Shown in pieces: positions 54,131-64,000 of a stretch of 64,000 nucleotides of DNA (position 1 is its first letter; every line of letters begins with the position of its first letter). Under the pieces are notes generated by a model. The model was not told the origin of the DNA and searched no databases. It saw only the letters and a program-made list of their open reading frames with translations. The position numbers and the translations under genes are program-made. The stretch comes from Salvator merianae (Eukaryota; Chordata; Lepidosauria; Squamata; Teiidae), in NCBI GenBank assembly GCA_003586115.2, contig QVOM02000034.1:134771598-134835597 (forward strand). The letters run 5' to 3'.

Positions 54131-56540
54131 CTTGCTGCCTGGTCTCATATGGGAGATATACTAACTCCCTGATCATTTTAATTATTAGGACTGTGCTAGG
54201 TGCTGCCAAAGAACATGGCATCTTGATGATAGAGCATTGCCAAGGAAGCCATGCCTCCCAGGGAATGCTCTGGTGTCATGAACTTAGAGCGCTCCCTTTT
54301 GTAAAAAAAAATCACACCAGAGAACACTCCAATGGAAGAACATTTTAAAATGGAAATGGCCTAGAAATGGACTGTTTGTACCAAGCTACCAAAATTCCCT
54401 ACTCTCTGAAGGAGGACAGGACTGGGTCATATCAGAACAGATAGCCCCTGGTGTGCACCACCATTCCCCACTCCAACTTTGCCCTAGATCGAGCAATCCA
54501 GGCTAAGAGTGGTCTCTATATCATGCACCAAAGCATGCAGTGTGGAAGCTTCCTTGGTACCCTGAAGGTCACTGTTGCGTGCATAATTTTAATTTAAACT
54601 GATTTACAACTCAACTAGTACTTCAGGGCAAAGAAGAGGGAGATAGGAGTGCAAACAGCCCCTGAAAAATCATACCATTTGCAGAAAGGAAGTTGGAAGT
54701 TGTCTAGTTGTATACACAATGCCAGAATGAGCTCCTTGACCTCAGGATAATAAGCTTGCTCTGTCCACATACAAAATCCTTTTCCCTTGAGTGTAACAAT
54801 GCAGCTCACAGATGAACTTGCAGTGTTGCAGCTCACAGTTTGACTAGCTCCTGGCTGAAATTGACTTATAATGTACTGCAAGTACTTACAGCTTTTGCTT
54901 TCATTTGACCTACAATAATCTGTGAAAATGGGGCAAACACTGTAGTGGAAGAGGAGCAAAGCTGAGATTGGCATCTCATCTCTGATTATGCCAGACCATA
55001 TTTTGAACCACTGTGGATCAAATATGGTTCAGCAGAATCACAGGAAGTTTGTGAATTGCAGTTCCACCCTTTCCTTGTTTCTCCTCTTGTCCCATGCCAC
55101 TAGTAACCACTGCATGTGTCTTCCTCCCGCCACAGCACTCTTCTTGTAAAGGATAAATGCTGACCACCTAAACTTGCCAGTTATCCCAGACCACTGAAAA
55201 ATTATTCTGTACAAACTCACTAAAATGAGAAAAAATGCTGCAAAGGCTATGAATGAATGTGGGACAAAGTAAGGGTGAAGCTGTGCCTTTGCATGAAAGG
55301 TAGGGCTTACACAGCTAAATTCCTGCAAGCAGTCTCTCTCCAGGAGTTGGATGAAAAATTGAAAAACAGTGTTTAAATCTGCATAATTTACATACCTATT
55401 CATGCTATGCAAAAAAAAAAAAAAACCAAATACCCTGCCTTGTCAAACGTGTACATTTTGACAAGAAAATAATAACTCACAAAATCCAGTTGAGCTTTAC
55501 TTAATAAAAATTGAGGAAGTGAAGGAGCAGGGAGATTGCAAGGCCAATCAATCAGGAGGTGTTTGTTTGGCATGAGTCTTGTCCTGTTTTCCAGGTTCTT
55601 CTTGCAAAGACAATAAAGGCTGAAGTGAGAGCTGCTTTTAAATTATTCCAATTTTTGGAGGAGCCACGAGTTTTACTGACTGTGTAGGATTTTTAATAAT
55701 AAAAAAGAAGCCCTGATGCTCAAATGTCGATGTTATGAAAGGTGCTCCTCTGCTCCATTTCTCTTCATGCTGCAGCATCTGCCATCTCATCTTTTATGTC
55801 GGGAAAATGTAATGCAAAATGCATCTCAAAATGAATATTACAGGTAGGTGAAATATTCTCTTTTTAATTGCTTTTAGAGAGAAAGGAGCTTATGCAAGGT
55901 ATTTATGCTAGGTATGTGCTTCATTTGCACTGAACCGTGCTAAGATTCAGCAGTTGAGGTTACTTTAAAACTCAGGAACTTAATCTCTTCTGGTGCATAT
56001 TTTACTAAGACACATTTTTGTTGCAGCTGTATACTCATTTTGTAAATTAGATTTATATCCCTCCAGTGGCACATGTGAGAGGTTGAGTAACCTCAACAAC
56101 ATGGGAGTGAGAAGCAATGGAATAGTCATGGAAGAAAAAGAGTTGCTAATTTAGCCTATGAAAAATATATTTCTGCTATTGCTACCAGATAGATGTCTAT
56201 TAAAGACACTTTAGTGGAATCTGAAAAAAGGAGGAAATTATATAGGATCATGATATTGGATCTATGGTAGCAACAACCATGTTTCCTGAATAAATGGAAT
56301 GGGGAATACTCCTATGAATCATGCCAAGTCATGCATACCATTGGGAAAGACACCTGGAAAATTCAATTTTGGATCAACTAGCTCAAGTAAAAGTGAGAAT
56401 GAGAATGAGAATAAAAATCAATGGATTTTGGTCCATTCAAATTTGCTGATATTTTCTGCTTCAGTGGATTTTTCTGTTCAATTGACATCTGACTATCAAA
56501 ATGTTGAACTTTTTGAGTGCCAGTGAGTTCAAAGCTCATG
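54131..56540. other. Stretch without gene; contains a possible conserved element
   Basis: No coding region is supported. The 55600-55860 interval has low repeat character and is discussed as a candidate conserved non-coding element. A poly-A run lies at 55411-55425. A GAGAAT short repeat lies at 56396-56412. Confidence 0.35.
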
Positions 56541-56546
56541 CTCTCT

Positions 56547-57012
56547 TAGGGTGTGATCAGACAGAGCTTTTTTCAATTGCTTCTTTTAAAAACTCACCTC
56601 TTCTGTATTCATTCAAAAAAAAAAAAAAAAAAAAGGCATTCAAACAAACAAAATCCTATCTCTTATTTCCAGATCTTGCTGTTCTTTCACCTTGAAGTCT
56701 GGCAATGCCTTCCTAGCAACAAAAGTTCACCACTCATTGGTTGTCAACATTCTGGGTTTCGGGGACACATTTGGTTGCTGGCTGGCAGCATTTGTTCCCA
56801 TGCTGGGATGGGATTGGTCAGATTTCCCTCCTAAGCTCACTGCAACTTGAAAAATGAATCACCCTTAGTCTTAAAACTTTCCATCTGAAGAAGCAATCAC
56901 CCTTCTGAGATTTCAAGACACAGTCAGACTCATGCAGGGATAAAATCTGTGGCATCCCCATCTCAAATTCACCCAGAAGATATCCCTTTAAGTGTGTCTG
57001 ATCACAGCCTTA
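56547..57012. mobile_element. DNA element family D, copy 1
   Basis: TAGGGTGTGATCAGACAGAG at the left pairs with GTGTGTCTGATCACAGCCTTA at the right. The interior is about 465 bp, includes an A-run at 56616-56635, and has no coding capacity. A second copy is nested in a SINE at 58072-58499 in reverse orientation. The flanking octamers do not match clearly. Confidence 0.7.
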
Positions 57013-57950
57013 GTCAGAAAAGAACCACTGCTTAAGTAATAGTGAGACACATTTCTAAGAATGTAATTATTACCATCATCAGAACCAAGGAGTTGTTCTG
57101 TTTTTCCTTCATACTTACAGGCAAGCATTCACACAGTGTCAATCAATGAATGGAATCTCCCAATTAGTGGATTAATTCAAGCTTATGCAAGATAGCCCCC
57201 AACTGGAACTTTAGCCACATGGCAAACTATTGCCAAATCCCAACCAATGGTAATAAGTTGTGGAGACATCAGTTATTTTATGTCTAGATGGCATAATATA
57301 GACATGAGATGCAGGTTGCACAAATTTGTCTGAAGTTTACTAGTATTACTACTACAGTAGTATTACTGCTCTAGTAAATATGATTTCCAGAAAGTCAAAT
57401 TAATTGTCCATTTGTATATTTTCTGTAGTAGTTAGATTAGGTATAATGCAGTTGATATGAAAGAGTTAGTGAACAGCTTTTAGTTAAAACATTTTATTTT
57501 TAGTCCAGATGGGCATTAGTATCTACTCAAGGAACAAAATAACAAAAAGTAAAAATAAAAACACTAAGGGGTTTTTGCACTGCTCTTGGAATCAAAAGAA
57601 AAATCTATTAGTACTTCAGAGCTTTGGGAGAAAGATGCTGCGCAGAGTTTGAATCACCAAACTTAAGGGAAGTTTCTAACTCTAGTGCAAAACCAGAGAG
57701 GGGATAGATTATTGTAATTATATTTCTACCTTTGTATTCCTTGAATCCCACAGTTTACAATTAAAATTTAATAACAGAAAAGGGCTTCCAGATGCCTCAG
57801 ATGTTCAATGGACAATAGATGTCAAGGCATTTTGGGGAAAATATTTTCTGTCACAAACATTTCAGTTGCATTATATTAATTCAATCAAATGTTGAATTAA
57901 ATGGCTATAAGGACAAATAAAATTGAAAAGGATCAATAAAGGAACTATCT
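57013..57950. other. Stretch without recognised gene
   Basis: AT-rich; no coding or named repeat. A short inverted repeat TAGTATTACTACTACAGTAGTATTAC sits at 57341-57366. Confidence 0.35.
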
Positions 57951-58071
57951 TCATTATCATTATCATGGTTTATGCCATTTATATCTCATCTCTGGAGTGC
58001 TCAAGGTAATGCAGATTACTCTCCTCTCCATTTTATCCTCAAAACCACTCTGTGAAGTAAATGAAACTAAA
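57951..58071. repeat. MIR/CORE-like SINE fragment, first part
   Basis: CATTTATATCTCATCTCTGG, then CTCTCCTCTCCATTTTATCC and TCAAAACCACTCTGTGAAGT recall the 'TCCTCACAACAACCCTGTGAGGTAG' region of MIR-type SINEs. The element resumes at 58500 after a family D insertion. Confidence 0.55.
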
Positions 58072-58499
58072 GGTGTGATCAGACATGTTTAATGAGAGCT
58101 CTCTGGGTGAATTTGAGGCTGTTAGGGGAGACATAAAATCTGTAAAGTCCCCTTACCTGGTCCTAAAGGCCAGGAATGGGTGCCCTTTCCCCATACAGGA
58201 TAAAATGACACCAAGAGCAATGCTTTCTTTCAGTTGTATTGAACAGGGAGTTCATAAGCATAGAAGAGGAAAATGTAGTTCAATCACAACACGGGAAAAA
58301 TGTTGCTGGCAAACGACCTATCAGGATCACAGAAAACCAGGCAGGTGAGTGGCCAATCATGGTGAACAGTTGTTGTCAAGAAGGTGTTGCTAGACTTCAA
58401 GAAGTGTGTGGAAACATGAAGTAGGCTTATTTGTCTGACTGTTTGAATCCCTGTGTGTCTACAGGAGGAACATGTTTTCAAAAAGGGTACTTGAAGAAA
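58072..58499. mobile_element. DNA element family D, copy 2, nested in a SINE
   Basis: Starts GGTGTGATCAGACATGTTTA and continues with CTGGGTGAATTTGAGG and ATAAAATCTGT, then CCAATCATGGTGAACAGTTG and GTGTTGCTAGACTTCAAG, in the order of the reverse complement of copy 1. The right terminal repeat is lost; similarity ends near ACTTGAAGAAATGT. Confidence 0.65.
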
Positions 58500-58565
58500 T
58501 GTCCCAAGGTTACCCAGTGAGTTTCCATGGCCATGGGAGGTTCTGAACCTAGTCTGGTACTGCAA
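58500..58565. repeat. MIR/CORE-like SINE fragment, second part
   Basis: CCCAAGGTTACCCAGTGAGT and GGTTCTGAACCTAGTCTGGT correspond to the MIR-type 'GCCCAAGGTCACCCAG...TTCGAACC' region, which is a decayed tRNA-like B box in the opposite reading. Confidence 0.5.
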
Positions 58566-58847
58566 CAGATGTTGAATTATGTTATTATAATTATATATTC
58601 TTTCATATATGAGCTGATCACTTTCTGACAAATAAGGAAAAACAGTATCAAGAAAAATAATTGCAATCAAGGAAACAAAAGACTAAAAACAGTGTTCAAA
58701 AACATCTACGCATCTGACAAAGTGAATGTCCTTTACGTCTTCAGTGAACTTGGTGAGGCTACATCAAGCATGCTAATTTGTCTGAATAGTGATTCAATAA
58801 TGATGTAATTAGAACAATAATGGAATTAGAGTCTATATACCTATGAT

Positions 58848-59200
58848 TGCATCCACACGGCACCGTAGAGTCCCCTCAGCTATGCCAGGAGCAGGGCATC
58901 CAAACATTGTGATATGCTGGGGGCAGTATATATGCACTCACCTCCAACCAGCTCCTGTGCCACTCCAGGTGCTCTGGGAGTCACCTTACCTGAAAGTCAG
59001 GTCCAACAACTCTCAGGGCAACTGACTGGCCCTAAGATGCCATTTCTGGACCAGCATGAAAGTGGCATGGCCAGTGACTTCACAGCTGTGAAACTTTCAT
59101 TCCACACCTGCAAGGTTTTGGAGTAGCAAAGCATACAACATTTGTTTGTGCTGCATCTCTTGTGCCATCTCCCAGCTGCATCCCACACCTATGAAGATGC
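58848..59200. repeat. GGCTGCATCCACAC repeat, copy 1
   Basis: TTGCATCCACACGGCAC at the left and GAAGATGCAGCC at the right are loose inverted repeats. Interior words (GGGCATCCAAACATTGTGAT, CTGTGCCACTCCAGGTGCTC, TGGGAGTCACCTTACC) recur in the same order at 60272-60425, so both are copies of one repeat, possibly a MITE. Confidence 0.5.
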
Positions 59201-59358
59201 AGCCAATTACAGTGTTAAATTGGAGCTCAACATTACTCTAAAGTTTTACCTTTCATCCTGCTCTTCAAAGCTCTTCTTACCAATGCAATTGTTAAAGCAG
59301 GCAACAGCCACAACATCCCACCATCAGCTTTGTGACCCTTTTAAGAAGCTGACACAGT

Positions 59359-59538
59359 GGGCCTTTCTGTACTTGGCCTTATTGTGGATTATATCTCAGA
59401 ATAGGGACCTGCTATCCACATGCTAGTGCAAACTATGAAAGGTCTTGCCCAGGGCCTACCATAGTCTGCACTAGCATGCAGATGGCAGGTCCCTATTCTG
59501 AGATATAATCTGGAATAAGTCCAAGTGCAGAAAGGGCC
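59359..59538. mobile_element. Palindromic MITE family A, copy 4
   Basis: GGGCCTTTCTGTACTTGGCC at the left, CCAAGTGCAGAAAGGGCC at the right, arms TATATCTCAGAATAGGGACC and GGTCCCTATTCTGAGATATA. The centre is AGGTCTTGCCCAGGGCCTACC. At 180 bp it is the most symmetric copy. Confidence 0.87.
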
Positions 59539-60270
59539 AGTCTGTCAAAAGACTTGAGGCTGATGCAAATCAGTGTCTGGGTTACAGTCAATGACATTGT
59601 TTTAAAAATCCTACTTCTTAGTGGAATCCTGATCACACAAATGTTCCAGGCAGAAACTTGCTTCAAAGATTGTCACTCCTTAACATACAACTCACAGCAG
59701 GCTTGTTATAGTTAATGTTTATCCTTGGATTATTTCAAATTTAATACCTTGTCCCTTTGCTTTTATTTTGATGTCTGATAGTAATCCAAAGTCCCTATAG
59801 CAGGGCTAAATAATCTTCATGTTTTAATCAGCAGAAATCAACAATATTCTCAGTTGGTTGTGGGCTGCAGATATTTCAGTGATGCCTGCTTGGGCCTGCT
59901 GAAGTTCAAATGTGAGTCTTTTGTTTTGAAAAGGAACATATTTATAATACAGATTTAAAAATGGAACATTTTTTCCCCTGCAAAAGCCTGTTGAGTAAAA
60001 TTCCTAAACAAGTCAGCATCCCTGTCATGTAGAATACAAGGGGAGCGGGCTGATTTATACAAATGAAGCATTAGTTAATCCCTCATGTATGAATTAAATC
60101 TTCTTTCTTAAACTAGGAAAGATGTTTAACAGAGAATTAAATAGCCCATCTGAAAAATCAAATTGGATCCTCTTTCTATGAATTTTCGCTGGCACAAGTA
60201 AGATGAGGTTTAGAGAACTGGGATTATACTTTTGAACATGCATTTTGTTATCAATAGACACTCAGTTAAG
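59539..60270. other. Stretch without recognised gene
   Basis: AT-rich; no coding or named repeat. The 60020-60170 part has low repeat character. Confidence 0.35.
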
Positions 60271-60425
60271 CAGGCTGCATCCACACAGACACAACCTCAT
60301 GTCCCCCCTAGACAATCCAGAAGCAAGGCATCCAAGCATCCGGATGCCCCTGGGACAGTGTGATCACCTGCATCGGCCCCCAACTGACCCTTTGACTGCT
60401 CCAAGTGCCCCAGGAGTCAACTTCG
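60271..60425. repeat. GGCTGCATCCACAC repeat, copy 2 (left part)
   Basis: AGGCTGCATCCACACAGACA, GCAAGGCATCCAAGCATCCG, CCCCTGGGACAGTGTGATCA and CAAGTGCCCCAGGAGTCAAC align in order with the copy at 58848. It is truncated before the right terminus. Confidence 0.5.
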
Positions 60426-60562
60426 AATTTGTGTACAGTTATTGTTATAGCTTGTTAATTTTTATATTTCTTCATTTTATTGTTTGTTCTATTGTTTGTG
60501 TCCACTGCCTTGGGGTTATGGGATGAGGCTGCATGCAAATCTCAAATAAAAGAAAATGAAAT
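60426..60562 (+). mobile_element. LINE 3' tail (CR1/L2-like)
   Basis: T-rich sequence leads to CACTGCCTTGGGGTTATGGG, ATGAGGCTGCATGCAAATCT and AAATAAAAGAAAATGAAATA. This 'GCCTTGGG...GGCNGCATANAAAT...AATAAA' pattern is a typical LINE 3' end. It is too short to name the clade. Confidence 0.5.
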
Positions 60563-61940
60563 ATGAAACTTACCTGTAATTTTAGATGAATGACTCTTGG
60601 GGCAGTTGATGCTAGTTAAGTCACCCTCCATTGCCCTTTGTGGTTACAAAAAAGAGGGGAAGGTGACTTACTGACCCAGTTTCCAGCCATACTGCATTTA
60701 CATCTGACCAAAAATTACCAATGTCTGGGGTATTTCTAGTCCTGCATAAAATTGGCTTAGGCAAAAGTCTTGCTGCTGCAAGAATGGTTTTCACAGGCAT
60801 ATGTCATTTGTTTGCCACTTGTTCTGTCCACATTAAACTTCAGCATCAGAAGTGCCACACAAGATCAGACCCTCAGCCACTTAGTCCAACAATTACCAAC
60901 AAGGTGCAAAAGGAAGTCCACTAGCAGGGTGTAAGCATGCAACCTGCCCGCCCCACAGCCTCACACCAATTGTTTTTCAGAGATATACCTCCTCCTTTTA
61001 CCAGGGACAGTCAGTTCCCCATGAGTAGTACTTACGTGCACTCACAAGAAAGGTAGCCTAAAATCTTAAGTTTCTGGTCATTTCTGTTGGAATAAAAAGA
61101 AGAGGAGGTAGACACCTCTCCATAAACAATGTTATATGTGATACTCCACCAGGGCAAAAATAAAGAAATCCTTGTATTGAATAAATCTTTTATTCAGATG
61201 GGTATGGCGCAGTTAGGCATACAAATGCAAAAAGAAACTATTCCCCAGCACACCACATGGATATACTCAGTGCCCACTTCCTCCCACCTTCCACATCAAA
61301 GTAGCTTGGTGTCATCCTTATCTTTACATAATACTACAAAGCCAAGATCCCATCCATTCATTGTCCTTGAAATACCTTGGATCTTAAAATGCGGTATAAC
61401 AATTCCCATCTTTGCCTGAACATTCCCACCTATCTCTTCAATGGTTCCTACACTAGTTACAGTTAACCATCATGTACTATATTACAACTACTATGGCTAT
61501 GGCTTAGTTACACATTAACACTATGGCAAAATGCACTAGGAATATGGCAGAGATTAACAAGAACTGACAGATATGGATTCCATCCAAATACTGTCCTTCA
61601 TTGTTGTTTCAAAGAAACCAAATACTGTAGGAGAGAGTCAATTAGCTGACCTCAACTTCTGAGCCTCATTAGATGATCAATTTCCAGAGCGTTATCACAA
61701 TCTAATAAAAGCAACATACCTAAATAATCCAACTGGGAACAAGCAGGCTAGAATGCTACAAGCTGAGTTCCGTAACAGTTAAATGGAAGTAAATTCAGGC
61801 TAGTCAAAAGGTAGTCCTTCTCAACATACAGGCATAAATTTATAGGCATATTTTAATTATAATAACATGAAAATACAATTTAAGAATAAGGGTCTCATTT
61901 TCACTTTACCATACCTTACAGTTCATATAGACCTTTCTAG
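60563..61940. other. Stretch without recognised gene
   Basis: No supported coding region or named repeat. Short frames at 60721-60924 and 61129-61419 show no domain. Confidence 0.35.
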
Positions 61941-62162
61941 TAGACATGTACAAAAACTAATTTTGTTGGTTCAGTTTGACCTAGAACCAGGTCAAACAAG
62001 CTTTATTGATTCTAGATCAAACCTCAAACAGTTCATGAATTGTTCAAATGTTTTAAAGTTACATTTTAAAATGCATTATAAAAATCCTATTTAAAGGTCC
62101 ACTACAAAAATTCTGTTTAAAAGGCGATGGTTTCTTGGTGGGTTCTAGATTGTGCACCTCTA
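61941..62162. mobile_element. Possible MITE with TAGAGGTGCACA-like termini
   Basis: TAGACATGTACAAAAACTAA at the left and the complement of TCTAGATTGTGCACCTCTA at the right suggest imperfect terminal inverted repeats. The interior is rich in GGTTCAGTTTGACC/GGTCAAACA words, a texture shared with 8089-8440. No target duplication is visible. Confidence 0.4.
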
Positions 62163-62509
62163 AACTGAGAAAAACAATCTCAATTAAAAGGTGTGGTTGC
62201 AACTATCAACAAACAGATGAGAAACAGACTACCACCAGTAGCAATGAAATTTCACGTCAACTTCTAAGGATTTGATGCAGTTGCTCAACAACAAATCAAG
62301 CAGAGTAGTTCCAAGTCCAAATCTCTAAGGCCCTTTGATAAGCAGGTGCAATTTTCAGCAAGTCATGCAGGCAATCTGTTGCTGTTCTGCAGTTTCTCCT
62401 TGACAATAAAAAACATTAGTCTGGTCCCTAAAACACACTGAACTGGAGAACTACACTGAACCAGGGCCAACCCTTCAGCAGTCACAACTTAAAATGGAGG
62501 TGATTGAAG

Positions 62510-62864
62510 TCAAATTTTTTACTCTTTCTCTGTACTTAGCTAGGCATCCTACTTGTTCATATAATATTAATGTCTGCCTGCCCTTTTTAATTTCATTATT
62601 AATTTTCACTTTCCCCAATATTCCACTTTCCTTATTAAAGAAAAAATTTATTTAAATTATTAACTCCCACCTCTTCTTACTTATTTCCAGCCTTATTCCT
62701 TATCTCATTTATTAATACCTCCCCTCCCCTTATTTCTGAATTTCACTTCTCATATTAATTTAAATTATTATTTTCCACTTTCATTTATTAATTTAATTCA
62801 TTAATAATTTCTATCCCTGCTTTCTTATTTCATTTTTAATTTTCACACCACAACCTTTACTCTT

Positions 62865-62915
<51 letters not shown>

Positions 62916-62935
62916 TCTCTCTTGTTTTTTTCCAG
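62510..62935. repeat. Pyrimidine-rich tract with (CT)n microsatellite
   Basis: The plus strand is dominated by T and C, with recurring TTTCATTTATTAATTTCAC-like words. It ends in an almost pure CT run at 62868-62922. A long homopyrimidine/homopurine tract of this kind can adopt triplex (H-DNA) structure (known property; not tested here). Confidence 0.8.
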
Positions 62936-64000
62936 CACTGATCATTTGGTTAGTGGAAACATTCCCCTCATTTTGGAAAACAAAATATCCAAGAACAGCT
63001 CATAAGTAACAAAAATGAAAATAGTCCCAACAGAAAGATAGAAGTGCATTGAAACTAGGTTAACTGCATGGTTGCGTCTAATTAATTCCCTTCAGTATAG
63101 ATGGGGTAATTTTGTACCACCAATGTATAAATGTGTATATTCATTTTGTGTGTGTAATTATAAAAATATGATTATGTAGTACAGTTTTATAGAAAATTTC
63201 CTACAGAAATCAGGCCAGTACCAGATGTGGCTTGGCTACAGGGATTAAAAGTCACTGGGATAGGAAACATCTCCATCATTCACAAATCACATGATTTTTC
63301 ACTAATATTGCTCAGCTTGTTCATATAATCCAAAACTTCCTTATGAAAATGCTGACTGCTATATGTAAAAATGCTTTCCTGTGCCAGTAAGTACTTGTAC
63401 TTAGCTCCTGACAAAGCACAAGCAAAAGACCAATACTTTATTGTTTATTGACTTCTCTCACTTGTTCAAATTCCTAACAAATATACAATTATCCTCCCTA
63501 TTGTTTTCTAATTGTGTCGATGAATACTTAGATTTTATTTTCCTGATGAAAACTCTCTATAACATATTTTGTCCCTGACAGGACAACTAAGTGAAGATAT
63601 GGAAAAGCCATATACATATGAAGCTGTAGCAGTTCTTGAGTGAGAAGTTCGTCAATTCACCATGGGAACAAAGGCAGTAATATTCCTTAAGCAAGAGTCT
63701 CCCATGTTCAGGACTCCTGGGGAACCAATTTTGGTGATGTACCAAAGCACATTCCTGAAAAGGATCTATTTCAGCAGTGCACTTAATTTCACTTCTGAAA
63801 TGGGTCATCCAGTAGTCCAGAACACGGGAGGTATGCCTTCTGCATGCCTCCATGTTCTGGACCAGGGCTATGGGTGCTTTTCATTCATCATCAGTACTCC
63901 CAATTGGGGTCTTCCTGCTCAGAATCACACTCCATCCAGTGTAGATGAAGCAAACTAGAAGAGTCTGGAACCTCACAGGTTCACACTACCATGCAGACCA
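62936..64000. other. Stretch without recognised gene; small hairpin
   Basis: No coding region is supported. A 50-bp imperfect hairpin lies at 63812-63862 (CCAGAACACGGGAGGTATGCC, loop, GCATGCCTCCATGTTCTGG). The CATCCAGTGTAGATGAAGCA word that follows resembles the right end of the MITE at 49065, so this may be a related element. Confidence 0.4.

Overview
The window reads as non-coding vertebrate chromosome, most likely from a squamate reptile (lizard or snake). The background is AT-rich and I found no convincing host protein-coding exon. The order-level guess rests on repeat content: L2- and CR1-like LINE fragments with the C-terminal and 3'-tail signatures common in squamates, a tRNA-headed SINE whose 3' end resembles the Bov-B tail, and many small hAT-type DNA elements. 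No species can be named. Almost every open frame is either decayed transposon coding sequence or an artefact of GC-rich or palindromic repeats.

Layout: an L2-like 3' end (1-430); a 1.5-kb L2 with a readable reverse transcriptase (2335-3836); a 1.16-kb hAT element (5119-6281); a small MITE (8089-8440) beside a minus-strand CR1-like LINE (8441-10500) that carries endonuclease and ORF1 remnants and is split by a 653-bp hAT copy (9381-10033); a CR1-like 3' piece (13330-13670); a 2.0-kb hAT copy filled with a 12-unit array of palindromes (14454-16463). The stretch 20.2-31.9 kb is dense in non-autonomous elements: two palindromic MITEs of family A, several of family B, a 345-bp GC-rich inverted repeat, a 1.2-kb terminal-inverted-repeat element, a GC-rich hAT-type element, two tRNA-derived SINEs and a 27-unit TTC microsatellite.

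From 34.2 to 36.1 kb lies an L2 interrupted by two MITEs. From 43.9 to 46.5 kb a CR1-like 3' end is split by a MITE, a truncated U2 snRNA pseudogene and one or two LTR-like pieces. From 49.7 to 51.4 kb two L2 copies converge tail to tail. The last 12 kb hold more MITEs, a MIR-like SINE split by a MITE, a LINE tail and simple repeats.

Nothing here works together as a pathway. What the window does show is layered transposition. Three hAT insertions of one terminal-repeat family have perfect 8-bp target duplications, and several insertion orders can be read because they break recognisable coding frames. The least ordinary structure is the palindrome array at 14.64-16.33 kb, whose units alternate in the orientation of their central loop. 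Family names (A to D) are local labels given here, not database names; no alignment or database search was run.
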